Below, one piece after another: positions 9,187 through 17,772 of a stretch of DNA of 64,000 nucleotides. Each line of letters starts with the position of its first letter. Position 1 is the first letter of the stretch. This DNA comes from Parvimonas micra (lineage in GTDB: Bacteria > Bacillota > Clostridia > Tissierellales > Peptoniphilaceae): positions 992,001 through 1,056,000 of the forward strand of contig NZ_CP148048.1 in assembly GCF_037482165.1 (NCBI RefSeq). Direction: 5' to 3'. A model generated the notes under the pieces. The model made no database searches. It was not told the origin of the DNA and worked only from the letters and a program-made list of their open reading frames with translations. Both the position numbers and the translations under genes were made by a program.

Positions 9187-10322
9187 TATTCAAATAGCTC
9201 CTTTACCTTTTCAAAAAAGTTTTTCTTATGCTCTGTCAAATGTTCTTCTCTCTCACTAGAAAACTCTCTTAAAAGTTCCTTTTGTCTATCAGTTAAATTC
9301 TTTGGAGTAATAATTTTAACTCTAAAAGTTAAATTACCCTTACCATATCCATTTACATCAGAAATTCCCCTATCTTTAAGGATAAATTCTGTACCAGTCT
9401 CTGTTCCTTCAGGAATTGTATATTTTTCTTTTCCATCTAAAGTTGGGATTTCTACTTCTGCCCCTAAAGTTGCTTCTGTAAAGGAAATTGGTAATTCATA
9501 GAAAACATCATTTCCATTTCTTACAAATAATTCATGAGATTTTACTTTGAAAATAACATAGACATCTCCATTAGGTCCACCATTTTCTCCACAATTTCCT
9601 TGTTCTTTTAAAGTCATAATATTATTTGTATTCACACCTTTTGGAGCTTTAATAGTAAATTTCTTTCTTACAAGAACAAATTTTTTTCCTTTGCATTTTT
9701 CGCATTTTTCTTCTACAATTTCACCAGTACCATTACATTCATTACATAATTCTTCAGAAACAACTGTTCCAAAAAAACTTTGTCTTTGAACTCTAATACT
9801 TCCACGTCCATTACATTTTTTACAAGTAACTTTCTTTGTTCCTGGTTTTGCACCAGTACCTGAACATACATTACAAACAGTTTTTACATTTACAAAAATT
9901 TCTTTTTCTACACCATTTACAGCTTCAAAAAAATCCAAATCTAAATAAACTTCAGTATCTTCTCCCTTTCTTGGACGATTGGAATTTCTAGTCGAACTAA
10001 AGCCTCCAAAACCTCCAAATCCTCCAAAATTTCCGAAAATACTTTCAAAAATATCTTCCATATCAGAGAAGCCTCCAAAGCCTCCGCCTCCTGATGCATT
10101 AGCATTAAAACTTGCCTCTCCATATGTATCGTATTTTTGTCTTCTATTGTCATCACTTAGTATTTCATAAGCAAAATTTACTTCTTTAAAATTTTCTTCT
10201 GCTTCTTTATTATTAGGATTAACATCCGGATGATATTTTTTCGCTAGTTTTCTATAAGCAGATTTTAACTCTGCTTTATTACAATTTTTATCTACTCCTA
10301 ATATTTCATATAAATCTCTCAT
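9186..10322 (-). CDS. dnaJ: Chaperone DnaJ (Hsp40)
   Basis: Co-chaperone that delivers clients to DnaK and triggers its ATP hydrolysis. The 378-residue type I protein has all parts in order. The J domain has HPD at residues 31-33. A Gly/Phe-rich linker spans about 75-115. The zinc region has four Cys motifs (CNVCSGTG, CKKCNGRG, CNECNGTG, CEKCKGKK), followed by C-terminal substrate-binding domains. AGGAGA precedes the ATG. dnaK, grpE and hrcA, common upstream partners, are absent: the accessory island begins within about 80 bp of the start codon. Confidence 0.97.
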   Translation of the reverse strand: MRDLYEILGVDKNCNKAELKSAYRKLAKKYHPDVNPNNKEAEENFKEVNFAYEILSDDNRRQKYDTYGEASFNANASGGGGFGGFSDMEDIFESIFGNFGGFGGFGGFSSTRNSNRPRKGEDTEVYLDLDFFEAVNGVEKEIFVNVKTVCNVCSGTGAKPGTKKVTCKKCNGRGSIRVQRQSFFGTVVSEELCNECNGTGEIVEEKCEKCKGKKFVLVRKKFTIKAPKGVNTNNIMTLKEQGNCGENGGPNGDVYVIFKVKSHELFVRNGNDVFYELPISFTEATLGAEVEIPTLDGKEKYTIPEGTETGTEFILKDRGISDVNGYGKGNLTFRVKIITPKNLTDRQKELLREFSSEREEHLTEHKKNFFEKVKELFE

Positions 10323-10399
10323 AATCTCTCCTGAAAATATATAATATATAATTACTCAATATATAATTTTACCATAAAATGAACTTTCTTTCTACTATT

Positions 10400-10439
10400 T
10401 TTATAATAAATAATCAAAAAAGATTGTTATGATACAATT
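10400..10439. repeat. Left copy of the island-flanking direct repeat
   Basis: A 27-bp sequence at 10400-10426, beginning TTTATAATAAATAATC and ending AAAGATTG, is identical to 23478-23504 at the far edge of the island. It is followed by TGTTATGATACAATT (10425-10439), which also occurs at 23465-23479. The order is A then B here and B then A at the right edge. In the right copy, the 27 bp form one arm and T tract of the yvcK terminator; here the second arm is missing. Confidence 0.75.
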
Positions 10440-11550
10440 GATGTGAGACCAAGGGTACAAAAAAAAAAGAGAATATCCTGTATAATTATTAAAACAAAAA
10501 AATTAACTAGAAAGGAACTCTCTTTTATGAATAATATTATACCACAAAATCAAGAAAATATAAAACACAACCAACGTTATATCCCTCATTTGCTTCAAAC
10601 AAGATACCATGCTGTTAAAACTTACAGAAATGGTAATTCTGTTAGCTTTGTTTGTAGAAGATATAAAATATCTAAAGCTTCTCTTATGCGTTGGAATAAA
10701 AGATTTGATGGCTCTATTGACTCCCTTAAGGATAAATCTCATAGACCTTTATCTAAACATCCTAATTCTCATACTGATACTGAATTTTATTGGATTAAAA
10801 ACCTCATTAGAAGAAATCCTAACATTTCTTTAATTGTACTTTACGCTAAACTTAAACTAAATAAAGGTTATTCTAGACACCCTTGCTCTCTTTTTAGATT
10901 TCTTAGAAAACTTGGCTTTTTTAAAGACATTAAACAACCTTCTAAACCTTATCATACTCCTACTAAAATTGGTGTTAAAATGCAAGTTGATGTTAAATAT
11001 GTTCCTAATTCTTGTTATGTTGGTAAATACCCAGATAAATTCTACCAATATACGATTATTGATGAGGCAACTCGTGAAAGGTTTATTTATCCTTTTAAGG
11101 TACAATCTTCTTATAGTACTGTTACTTTTGTTAAAATGGCTATTAAATACTTTGGTTATACTCCTGAAATTATTCAAACCGATAATGGCTTTGAATTTAA
11201 TCATTTTAAAGATACCAAAAGAGTTCATCCTTTTGACAAACTATGTAATGAATTGGGTATTAAACATCAATTAATCAGACCTAGAACACCTATACACAAT
11301 GGCAAGGTTGAAAGAAGTCATAGAAATGACAATGAAAGATTTTACAGTAATTTATCTTTTTATTCATATGAAGATTTGATTTATCAAATGAAAAAATATC
11401 TCTATAAATCTAATAGATTGCCTATGCAAACTTTAAATTGGCTTTCTCCTATTGAAAAACGTAAAGAATTATTAGAATTAAAGGAGAATTAATTCTCCTT
11501 TAATTCTAACATACAGGTTATATTTTTTTATATTTTTTGGTCTCACATCA
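10439..11550 (+). mobile_element. IS481-like insertion sequence, apparently intact
   Basis: A 1.1-kb element bounded by a 14-bp perfect inverted repeat, TGATGTGAGACCAA at 10439-10452 and its complement at 11537-11550. The functional ends may be the TGTGAGACC core, since IS481 ends usually start TGT. One open transposase gene fills it. No clear target-site duplication is seen. It sits at the dnaJ-proximal edge of the accessory island, exactly beside the flanking repeat. Confidence 0.8.
10527..11492 (+). CDS. DDE transposase, IS481-like (rve integrase core)
   Basis: A 321-residue transposase that cuts and joins the ends of the surrounding IS. The N-terminal helix-turn-helix region is visible (HAVKTYRNGNSVSFVCRRYKI, then KASLMRWNKRF). 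The rve catalytic core follows: first Asp in MQVDVKYV, second Asp in IIQTDNGFEF, and the Glu in GKVERSHRND. These match the DDE triad with a typical PRTPIHNGKVER segment. The ATG at 10527 has AAAGGA upstream; a longer GTG-started reading would run into the terminal repeat. No frameshift or stop, so it may still be active. It is one of very few plus-strand genes here. Confidence 0.88.
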   Translation: MNNIIPQNQENIKHNQRYIPHLLQTRYHAVKTYRNGNSVSFVCRRYKISKASLMRWNKRFDGSIDSLKDKSHRPLSKHPNSHTDTEFYWIKNLIRRNPNISLIVLYAKLKLNKGYSRHPCSLFRFLRKLGFFKDIKQPSKPYHTPTKIGVKMQVDVKYVPNSCYVGKYPDKFYQYTIIDEATRERFIYPFKVQSSYSTVTFVKMAIKYFGYTPEIIQTDNGFEFNHFKDTKRVHPFDKLCNELGIKHQLIRPRTPIHNGKVERSHRNDNERFYSNLSFYSYEDLIYQMKKYLYKSNRLPMQTLNWLSPIEKRKELLELKEN

Positions 11551-11614
11551 TTTACAAATGTACAAAACTTAATATCTTTAATTCAAAGTCAATTCAAAGT
11601 CGATTAAAAAAACT

Positions 11615-12280
11615 TGGTCTCTCGAACAAATTATAGGTAGAGAATTAAAAGGTAAGTTAGCCTTTAAGACAATTTATAACTGGATTTATTCTGGTGTTAT
11701 TGACATTGCGTTAAATCATTTAAGAAGAAAATGGGAAAGTAGAAAATAACAAGAAACTAGAGGAAAATTTAATATTGGTCATTCTATAGATAAACGTCAA
11801 AAATACATAAAAATGAGGAAAAAATTTGGTCATTGTGAACTTGATACGGTAGTATCGTCTAGAGGTAAAAGTAAGGGTTGTTTGGCAACATTTGCTGAAA
11901 GAAAAACAAGGTTTTACGTAGCAATAAAAATGCCTAATAGAAGTAAACTATTAATGTTAAATGCGATTAAAACACTATTATGTTATTATAACAAAGAAGC
12001 ACTAAAAAGTTTCACATCAGACTGGGGAAAAGAATTTGCTTGTTGGAAAGAAGTTGAAACTATTGGTATTCCATTTTACTTTGCAGATACTTATAGTGCT
12101 TGGCAAAGAGGGACAGATGAAAATAGTAATGGATTACTAAGAGAATTGTATCCTAAAAAAACGGATTTAGAAAAGATATCAAAAAACGAATTAAAAAAGG
12201 TCTTAAATCTAATCAATTTAAGACCTAGAAAATGTTTAAATTATCCAACAAGTGAAGAATCATTTTTATACGAACTATAA
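11615..12280 (+). pseudogene. Decayed IS30-family transposase
   Basis: The reading frame starts abruptly at a WSLEQIIGREL segment, equivalent to the middle of an IS30 transposase; the N-terminal DNA-binding part is missing. An in-frame TAA at 11747-11749 interrupts it. It then continues as TRGKFNIGHSIDKR, FGHCELDTVVSSRGKSKG (first catalytic Asp), TSDWGKEFA (second Asp) and DTYSAWQRGTDENSNGLLRE (catalytic Glu region). The family and the break are clear; the remnant cannot be functional. It was probably truncated before or when the neighbouring IS481-like element arrived. It marks the island edge as a site of repeated insertion. Confidence 0.85.
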
Positions 12281-12771
12281 AAGTTATGTCGCAATAAATA
12301 TTACAATTCATCACATATAAAAATATTAATTTCAAAAATTAATCAAATATATTTTACTTGAATCCATATCTCAGTCTATTAAATCTCGAATGATCAAACT
12401 AGGATATAATTTACCAAATATAAGAAAAGTAAAATCTAATCCTACACTTTAATAGTTAAAATTTCATATGAAAATTATCATAAATTATTAAATCTTAGAT
12501 TAACTAAGCAAAAAATAACTGTTATTTTTCTATAAATTAATTATTAATCATTTTCTAAATAATATTCTCGAAAATTTTTCTATAAATTAATCAAATAATT
12601 TTTTTGTATACTTTATACATATATAATAACATACATTCAATTATATTTTACCAAAACTTATATACATTAAAATATATAATCTAAATTTGATTTTTTTTGT
12701 TCTATATAATCCTTGTATTATTTAATTATTAAAAATATAATATATTTGTATCAATATAATTCCCAATTATA
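12281..12771. other. Non-coding AT-rich stretch with one coding-like remnant
   Basis: No gene can be supported. A plus-strand fragment around 12358-12450 reads SISQSIKSRMIKLGYN and ends in a stop. A similar phrase, SIQSRLKKLGLSNK, can be read near 11590-11635 in another frame. These look like two scraps of the same helix-turn-helix type coding sequence. The rest is low-complexity AT sequence between the decayed transposase and the end of hldE. Confidence 0.4.
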
Positions 12772-14175
12772 TTAATTATTATATAATTCTATTATCCTTG
12801 ATATTATAGATGTAGTAGAATGACCAGAAATAAACTTCGTAAAAATCATTTTATTTTCATTTTCATTTTTATTTAATTTATAGTAATTTCTATAATCTGA
12901 GCCTTTAAATAATAAATCTGGATTTATTTTTTTTATTATTTTTTGAGGACTTCTTTCATCAAATTTAATAATAAAATCAATAACAGAAATATTTGATAAA
13001 ATATAAGCTCTATCTTCAAAATTTATTATTGGTCTGTTTTTCCCTTTTAAAACCTTAATAGAATTATCAGAATTTAATCCTAGTACTAAAATATCAACTT
13101 TTTTACTAGATTCTACCAATGAGCTAATATGACCTGCATGAATTAAATCAAAACAACCGTTAGTAAAACCTATTTTTTTTTTATAAAAAAATTTATCACT
13201 TATTAAATTATTAAAAGTCCTTAATGATATTACTTTATTATCAAAGTATCCCTTTAATTTATTATTAACTAAAATATCATAAAAATTTAAACAACAAGTG
13301 TATCTTGATGTTATTGATGCTCCTGCTAATAAATTTGAGTAAAAAAATATTTCTTTAAATTTAAAGTCCTCAATATATAATCTAAATAATACACTAAAAA
13401 AAACATCCCCCGCACCAATTCCATGTCCCTCAACATAATTATTATTAATGTATTCTTTATATTCATTATTTATGTTAATATGATAGCAACCTTTTTCCGA
13501 TAAAGTTACAACTATATTATCAATTTTATATTTTTTTTTAAAAAAAATTAAATTATTCAATATTTTACTTTTATCATTTGTAGAAAATAAATTACTTAAA
13601 TCCTCAATACTATACTTTAACAAGTATGAATTCTTAAATAATTCTAATTTCCTTTTGCTGTCAATAAATACCTTAATTTTAGATTTTCTACATACATCTA
13701 TAATATTATTAATTAATTTTTTAGATAAAATTCCTTTATTATAATCACTTAAAATAATATAATCATATTTTTTAATATTTTGATTTATAAATTGTTGTAT
13801 ATATTTTTCATCTTTAGCTCTCAAATTAATAGTATTATCTCTAGAATATATCTTATTTTGAAAACCAAAAATATAATTTCTTTTTTTATAAGTAGTCTTA
13901 TAAATGCTTGATTTTTTTATAAATTTTGTATTTACTCCAAATTTATCACTTAACTTCAAAAATAATTTCCCTGCTAAATCTTTTCCTATAAAACTAATAA
14001 AATCAACATCTATTCCCATTTTTTTTAAATTATATGCAACATTTGAGGCTCCTCCCAAAGAAATGACTATTCTACCATATTTTTTTTTGAATTTTTCAGC
14101 ATATAAGTCTAAAATCACATCCCCAATTAATAAAACTTTAGTATTCTTTTTCCCAATAATACTTTCATAATTCAT
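12772..14175 (-). CDS. hldE: Bifunctional heptose-7-phosphate kinase / heptose-1-phosphate adenylyltransferase (HldE-like)
   Basis: HldE carries out two steps of ADP-heptose synthesis: phosphorylation at C1 and adenylyl transfer. The 467-residue protein has both domains. Residues 1 to about 310 are a PfkB-type kinase, with LLIGDVILDLYAE, the sugar-site LGGASNVAYNL, and the catalytic HGIGAGDVFFSVLF with Asp. From about 330 comes a nucleotidyltransferase with GFTNGCFDLIHAGH (HxGH) and LGLNSDNS. A start ATG after AGGAGATAATA overlaps the upstream peptidase gene by 11 bp. Heptose synthesis is typical of Gram-negative LPS, so its place in a Gram-positive peptide cluster is unusual. GmhB, the phosphatase between the two steps, is not seen in the window. 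Confidence 0.88.
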   Translation of the reverse strand: MNYESIIGKKNTKVLLIGDVILDLYAEKFKKKYGRIVISLGGASNVAYNLKKMGIDVDFISFIGKDLAGKLFLKLSDKFGVNTKFIKKSSIYKTTYKKRNYIFGFQNKIYSRDNTINLRAKDEKYIQQFINQNIKKYDYIILSDYNKGILSKKLINNIIDVCRKSKIKVFIDSKRKLELFKNSYLLKYSIEDLSNLFSTNDKSKILNNLIFFKKKYKIDNIVVTLSEKGCYHININNEYKEYINNNYVEGHGIGAGDVFFSVLFRLYIEDFKFKEIFFYSNLLAGASITSRYTCCLNFYDILVNNKLKGYFDNKVISLRTFNNLISDKFFYKKKIGFTNGCFDLIHAGHISSLVESSKKVDILVLGLNSDNSIKVLKGKNRPIINFEDRAYILSNISVIDFIIKFDERSPQKIIKKINPDLLFKGSDYRNYYKLNKNENENKMIFTKFISGHSTTSIISRIIELYNN

Positions 14176-15082
14176 TATTATCTCCTAAATATAAATTGTA
14201 TTTTTCAGATATTATTTTTATAATATTATCAATGCTTGTGTCAAAAAAATCTTTTAATATTTCTTCATAATCAAAATTAGAAGATTTTATATATGCTTCA
14301 ATAACTTTTTCTTTACCATACTCATTAAAAAGATATCTGATTATCGCACCTAATAATATTCTATATTCTCTTTTAACATTAACAACGTTAGGCGTATTGA
14401 GTTTTGAACGATCTATATTATTAATATTTACCAAATTTTTATAATAAAATTCTTCATCATAAAAAGATTCTGCTATTCCTTCTCTCCAAAAAACGCAAGG
14501 CCATTTATCTGTATAATATGACATAAAAAAATGAACCATTTCGTGTTTTATTGTATTTTTATCAGGTATTCCATTACAAAATACTATTATTTTTGTTTTA
14601 CTATCAAAAAAATTTGAAGCTTTAGTTATAGAATATATAACTTTAGACAATTCCTTATCTACAAAAATTAATATTATTTTATCCATAGAAGTTTTTAAAA
14701 AAAATTCTTTTAAATCAAAAATAATACTAGTTATACTAAAGATTAAAGATTTTGTTAAATTATAATTTTTATAATATATTATAAGATTATCATCTTCATA
14801 TTTTCTATATTCTTTCATAATATTATATTCAATAACAAATAGAGGATTTACTATTTTGTCATTAAATATAGCTATAAATTTATCAAATATTAAATTACTT
14901 TTATTAAACCTACAAACGAATATAGCCCCACTGTTTAATTTTATCATTTTTGAATAAACACAATAATCCATGTCTTCAATAAAATTTTTTAAAGTTATCA
15001 AATAATTATCGTATATAAATAAATTTTTAGAATATTTAAACTTTATATTTAAAGTGTAATTTACGAAATTTAAAAAATCCAA
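14165..15082 (-). CDS. Gluzincin-type zinc peptidase of the island cluster (HExxH...EGIAE)
   Basis: A 305-residue protein not recognised by name. The visible core is KHEMVHFF (HExxH at 180-184), then WREGIAESF with Glu201 17 residues on, the layout of MA-clan zinc peptidases. There is no signal peptide or obvious membrane helix, so it probably acts in the cytoplasm. The N-terminal half is unlike anything I can place. It starts with TTG (15082) behind AGGTG, lies between gmhA and hldE, and is coupled to hldE. A second gene at 54256-55239 has the same core and also sits beside a radical SAM gene. Leader removal from the peptide is a likely role, but that is inference. Confidence 0.65.
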   Translation of the reverse strand: MDFLNFVNYTLNIKFKYSKNLFIYDNYLITLKNFIEDMDYCVYSKMIKLNSGAIFVCRFNKSNLIFDKFIAIFNDKIVNPLFVIEYNIMKEYRKYEDDNLIIYYKNYNLTKSLIFSITSIIFDLKEFFLKTSMDKIILIFVDKELSKVIYSITKASNFFDSKTKIIVFCNGIPDKNTIKHEMVHFFMSYYTDKWPCVFWREGIAESFYDEEFYYKNLVNINNIDRSKLNTPNVVNVKREYRILLGAIIRYLFNEYGKEKVIEAYIKSSNFDYEEILKDFFDTSIDNIIKIISEKYNLYLGDNNEL

Positions 15083-15100
15083 AAGCTACACCTACCCATA

Positions 15101-15667
15101 TTATTTATAATTTTGAATTTTTAAACAAATTTTATGTATTAATTCAAGTGTTTTTTCTTGTATAATATGACACTTATCACTATTTATTCTGTATATATAA
15201 TCTACAATATCTCTATATCCTATTTCATTATTACCCGTAATTAAAATAATTTTTAACTTCATAATATGAGATATAATAGCTGAATTAATAATATTTCTTG
15301 ACACACCAGAAGAACTTAATAAAATTATTAAATCTCCTTCTTTTGCTTTATTAAATATTTGTTGTGCAAAAATCATATCAAAACTTATATCATTGCTTAT
15401 TGCAGTGATTGTAGATAGATTACTTGCTAGAGATGATACAGGAAATCCATTTTCCATTTTTTTTGAAAAGTCTTCAATTCCATTTAATTTAGATAAAATC
15501 CTTATTTTTTCAGATAATTCTAGAGAAATATCTCTCTTATTATACAATGATTTTTGTAACTCAGAAGAAAAATGCTCAGACATTGATGCAAATCCACCAT
15601 TCCCACAAATATAGATGCTGTTTCCGCTACTAATAACTTTTTTTATCATAAAAACTATTTTTTCCAT
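15101..15667 (-). CDS. gmhA: Phosphoheptose isomerase (GmhA-like, SIS domain)
   Basis: GmhA converts sedoheptulose 7-phosphate to glycero-manno-heptose 7-phosphate, the first step to ADP-heptose. The 188-residue length is close to the usual 190-200. Family features are YICGNGGFASMSEHFSSEL near residue 26 (GNGGSA-type loop), PVSSLASNLSTITAISND (substrate site) and LIILLSSSGVSRNI (sugar-phosphate loop). The C-terminal EKTLELIHKICLKI carries the Glu and His expected of the active site. The ATG at 15667 is chosen for GTGAGG at 7 nt; upstream in-frame ATGs would overlap the glycosyltransferase gene. It supplies the substrate of HldE in the same operon. Confidence 0.85.
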   Translation of the reverse strand: MEKIVFMIKKVISSGNSIYICGNGGFASMSEHFSSELQKSLYNKRDISLELSEKIRILSKLNGIEDFSKKMENGFPVSSLASNLSTITAISNDISFDMIFAQQIFNKAKEGDLIILLSSSGVSRNIINSAIISHIMKLKIILITGNNEIGYRDIVDYIYRINSDKCHIIQEKTLELIHKICLKIQNYK

Positions 15668-15680
15668 AATATACCTCACA

Positions 15681-16796
15681 CTATATAAATACATTATTAT
15701 AAATTTTTTTAAAAACATTATAAACACTTTTTATTGATATACTATCAACACATACACAATTCTCGGACAAACAAATATCTTTAAGTAAATTCTTTCTCTC
15801 GTTCGTTGAATTTCTATAAACATCACAATTTAAATACTTTTTATCACACTTGGAACGCATTACAACTATTTTCTTACTTAAATTCTTATCAATAGCGTAT
15901 ATTGGTGGAGTTGGACCAAACAAAGCTAAACAATATATATTATTTGCTATTGAAAAATGCATAGGTCCACTATCATTACATATAATAAGTTTTGAATTAG
16001 ATAAAATATTTAAATAAGTATTAATTTTTAGATTACCAACTACTTTAACATTTTTATATTGTTTACAATTTTCAACGAAAAATTTATATAAAAAACATTC
16101 TTTAGGAGAAGTTATAATAAATATTTCTATAGAAGAAAATTCTGTTGATATCATTTTTACCAATTCTAAAAAATTTTTTTCTGGCCATCGTTTTTTACCT
16201 ATACTTGCCCCTGGCTGAATTATTATATAACTATTAGTTGTGTATTGCGAAATATTTTCAAGAGTGTACCATGTTTTTAAAGAAAAATTAAAATTATGAA
16301 CACCTGATAATTTTATAATATCTATAGATTCTGTTACTCTATTTCTATATTTATTCTCTACACAATATTTAGTGAAACAACAGTGATTTTCATTCAAAGA
16401 ATTTTTGTTTAAAATTCCATATCTTTTTTTTATTCCTACAAAATACGGTAAATAAGCCCTATTCCATTGCGAAAATATTCTAACTAATTGAAAACTTTCA
16501 GTGAAATTATATTTCTTTAAAGTTAAAGAAAATTCAACAAATTTTAAAAAATTAGATTTACTTGATGGTAAAACCAATACTTCATCTATTAAATCACAAT
16601 ATTTCAAAAATTCTACCCCTTCTTTTCTTCTTACCAATACAACCAAATAAGAATCTAAATAATGATTTTTTAAACTTTGGATAGATATCGAATCACAGAC
16701 AACATCACCCAAATTATTATGAGATAATATCAATATTATATTTTTATTTTTTATTTTATTTTTTTTTACTGGTATAAAAGATATTAATAGTTTCAT
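15681..16796 (-). CDS. GT9-family glycosyltransferase (ADP-heptosyltransferase-like)
   Basis: GT9 enzymes transfer heptose from ADP-heptose. The 371-residue protein shows the N-terminal LSHNNLGDVVCDS, the mid-protein IIIQPGASIGKKRWPEKNF, and the C-terminal nucleotide-sugar site ICNDSGPMHFSIA followed by LFGPTPP. This is a complete GT9/GT-B fold. Companion gmhA and hldE genes make ADP-heptose a plausible donor. With no LPS expected in this lineage, the acceptor may be the cluster's peptide. Start uncertain: the ATG at 16796 lacks a nearby ribosome binding site, whereas GGAGGTG at 16833-16839 sits 5 nt before an in-frame ATT (16829), 11 codons upstream. Confidence 0.82.
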   Translation of the reverse strand: MKLLISFIPVKKNKIKNKNIILILSHNNLGDVVCDSISIQSLKNHYLDSYLVVLVRRKEGVEFLKYCDLIDEVLVLPSSKSNFLKFVEFSLTLKKYNFTESFQLVRIFSQWNRAYLPYFVGIKKRYGILNKNSLNENHCCFTKYCVENKYRNRVTESIDIIKLSGVHNFNFSLKTWYTLENISQYTTNSYIIIQPGASIGKKRWPEKNFLELVKMISTEFSSIEIFIITSPKECFLYKFFVENCKQYKNVKVVGNLKINTYLNILSNSKLIICNDSGPMHFSIANNIYCLALFGPTPPIYAIDKNLSKKIVVMRSKCDKKYLNCDVYRNSTNERKNLLKDICLSENCVCVDSISIKSVYNVFKKIYNNVFI

Positions 16797-17563
16797 TAAT
16801 TTATAAAATAATATTCTAAGTTTTATAATTTACACCTCCATATTAAAAATATAATATATAATAAATTTCTATTTGTAAAATGATTTTAATGAAATTACAA
16901 CTAAAGTAATAATATTATCTAATACAATAACTTTCAAATTATTAAATTATTTTACTATTAATTTATTAATATTACCTATTTTTTATTTGTAATTTATAGG
17001 TTTAAATTCTCATAAATCAAATTTAATTCACATATTATTATAGTGTAATCTATTATCTTACCTATTTTTTATGCTACTGATATTTCGAATTTTAATAATT
17101 GTATCTTATTTATATCTCAAATTATAACAACTAATATATAACCATTATTTTAATTTCAATATCTAATAAAAATTTCAAAATCTATTTTTAGAATACCCTC
17201 AGTATCATAAATAAATAATTTAAGAAAAAAATATGCATATGTTTTCTAATAATTTATATTCATAAAGTTTTTTCTAACATTATAATTATACTTTATTTTC
17301 TATAATATTAAAAATAATTATATCAATTACAATAAATCAAATATAATTTATAATATTATAGACTATTCATTATTACCATAAATAGAACTCTCTTTATGTT
17401 TTTTACAAGCTATAAAATATATAAATTATATTAAGAGAGTTCTATTGCTGATATAATTCTTTTTTACTTACAAATATAGTAAGTCTCTTTTAAATCTTTA
17501 CTTAGTAAATACTCAAGTAAAATAAATTAGTACCCATAGATGTAAAAAAGTATCTAGAATAGT
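16797..17563. other. 767-bp gap between precursor gene and glycosyltransferase gene
   Basis: Very AT-rich, with no protein gene of any size preceded by a ribosome binding site on either strand; the only such site belongs to the glycosyltransferase gene. It contains a 14-bp inverted repeat at 17381-17446. It probably holds the end of the precursor transcript and the promoter of the heptose genes, but I could not identify either convincingly. Confidence 0.5.
17381..17446. repeat. 14-bp perfect inverted repeat with a 38-nt loop
   Basis: AATAGAACTCTCTT at 17381-17394 is repeated in inverse orientation at 17433-17446. There is no T run, so it is not a standard terminator. It lies about 120 bp downstream of the precursor stop and may be an mRNA 3' stabiliser, a regulatory structure or the ends of a tiny mobile remnant. 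Confidence 0.65.
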
Positions 17564-17734
17564 TTATGAGTTAATTACACCTACATTAGACCAATGTACC
17601 ATTAAACTATCATCATCATAGTCTGGTAATAAATCTTTCCAAGAAACAACGTCTTTCAATTCTTCTACTAAACTATCAATATTAGAATCTTTATGTTCTT
17701 TCAATTCAACAATCTTGTCTTTTGATTTGTTCAT
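17564..17734 (-). CDS. Putative precursor peptide of the heptose/radical SAM cluster (56 aa)
   Basis: A 56-residue gene with a very strong ribosome binding site (GGAAGGAGG before the ATG), 38 bp after the first radical SAM gene. The N-terminal half is charged and helical, leader-like (MNKSKDKIVELKEHKDSNID, then SLVEELKDVVSWKDLL). The tail reads PDYDDDSLMVHWSNVGVINS, with Trp, His, Asn and Ser but no Cys, ruling out sulfur-to-carbon thioether rings. Short length, position next to the maturase and lack of similarity to any family I know make it the likely substrate. The tail could carry radical SAM changes and Ser-linked sugar, though this is inference. Confidence 0.7.
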   Translation of the reverse strand: MNKSKDKIVELKEHKDSNIDSLVEELKDVVSWKDLLPDYDDDSLMVHWSNVGVINS

Positions 17735-17772
17735 ATTAAAACCTCCTTCCTGAAAAACTTAAAAACTTTATA

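Noticed and set aside
10400-10440. Target-site duplication of the IS481-like element
   Set aside because: The bases outside the two inverted repeats do not match each other; the nearby 15-bp B repeat recurs 13 kb away, not at the other IS end.
10503-11274. Other open frames over the IS481-like transposase
   Set aside because: Low-complexity Leu/Ile-rich readings in shifted or reverse frames; the DDE motifs are only in the 10527-11492 frame.
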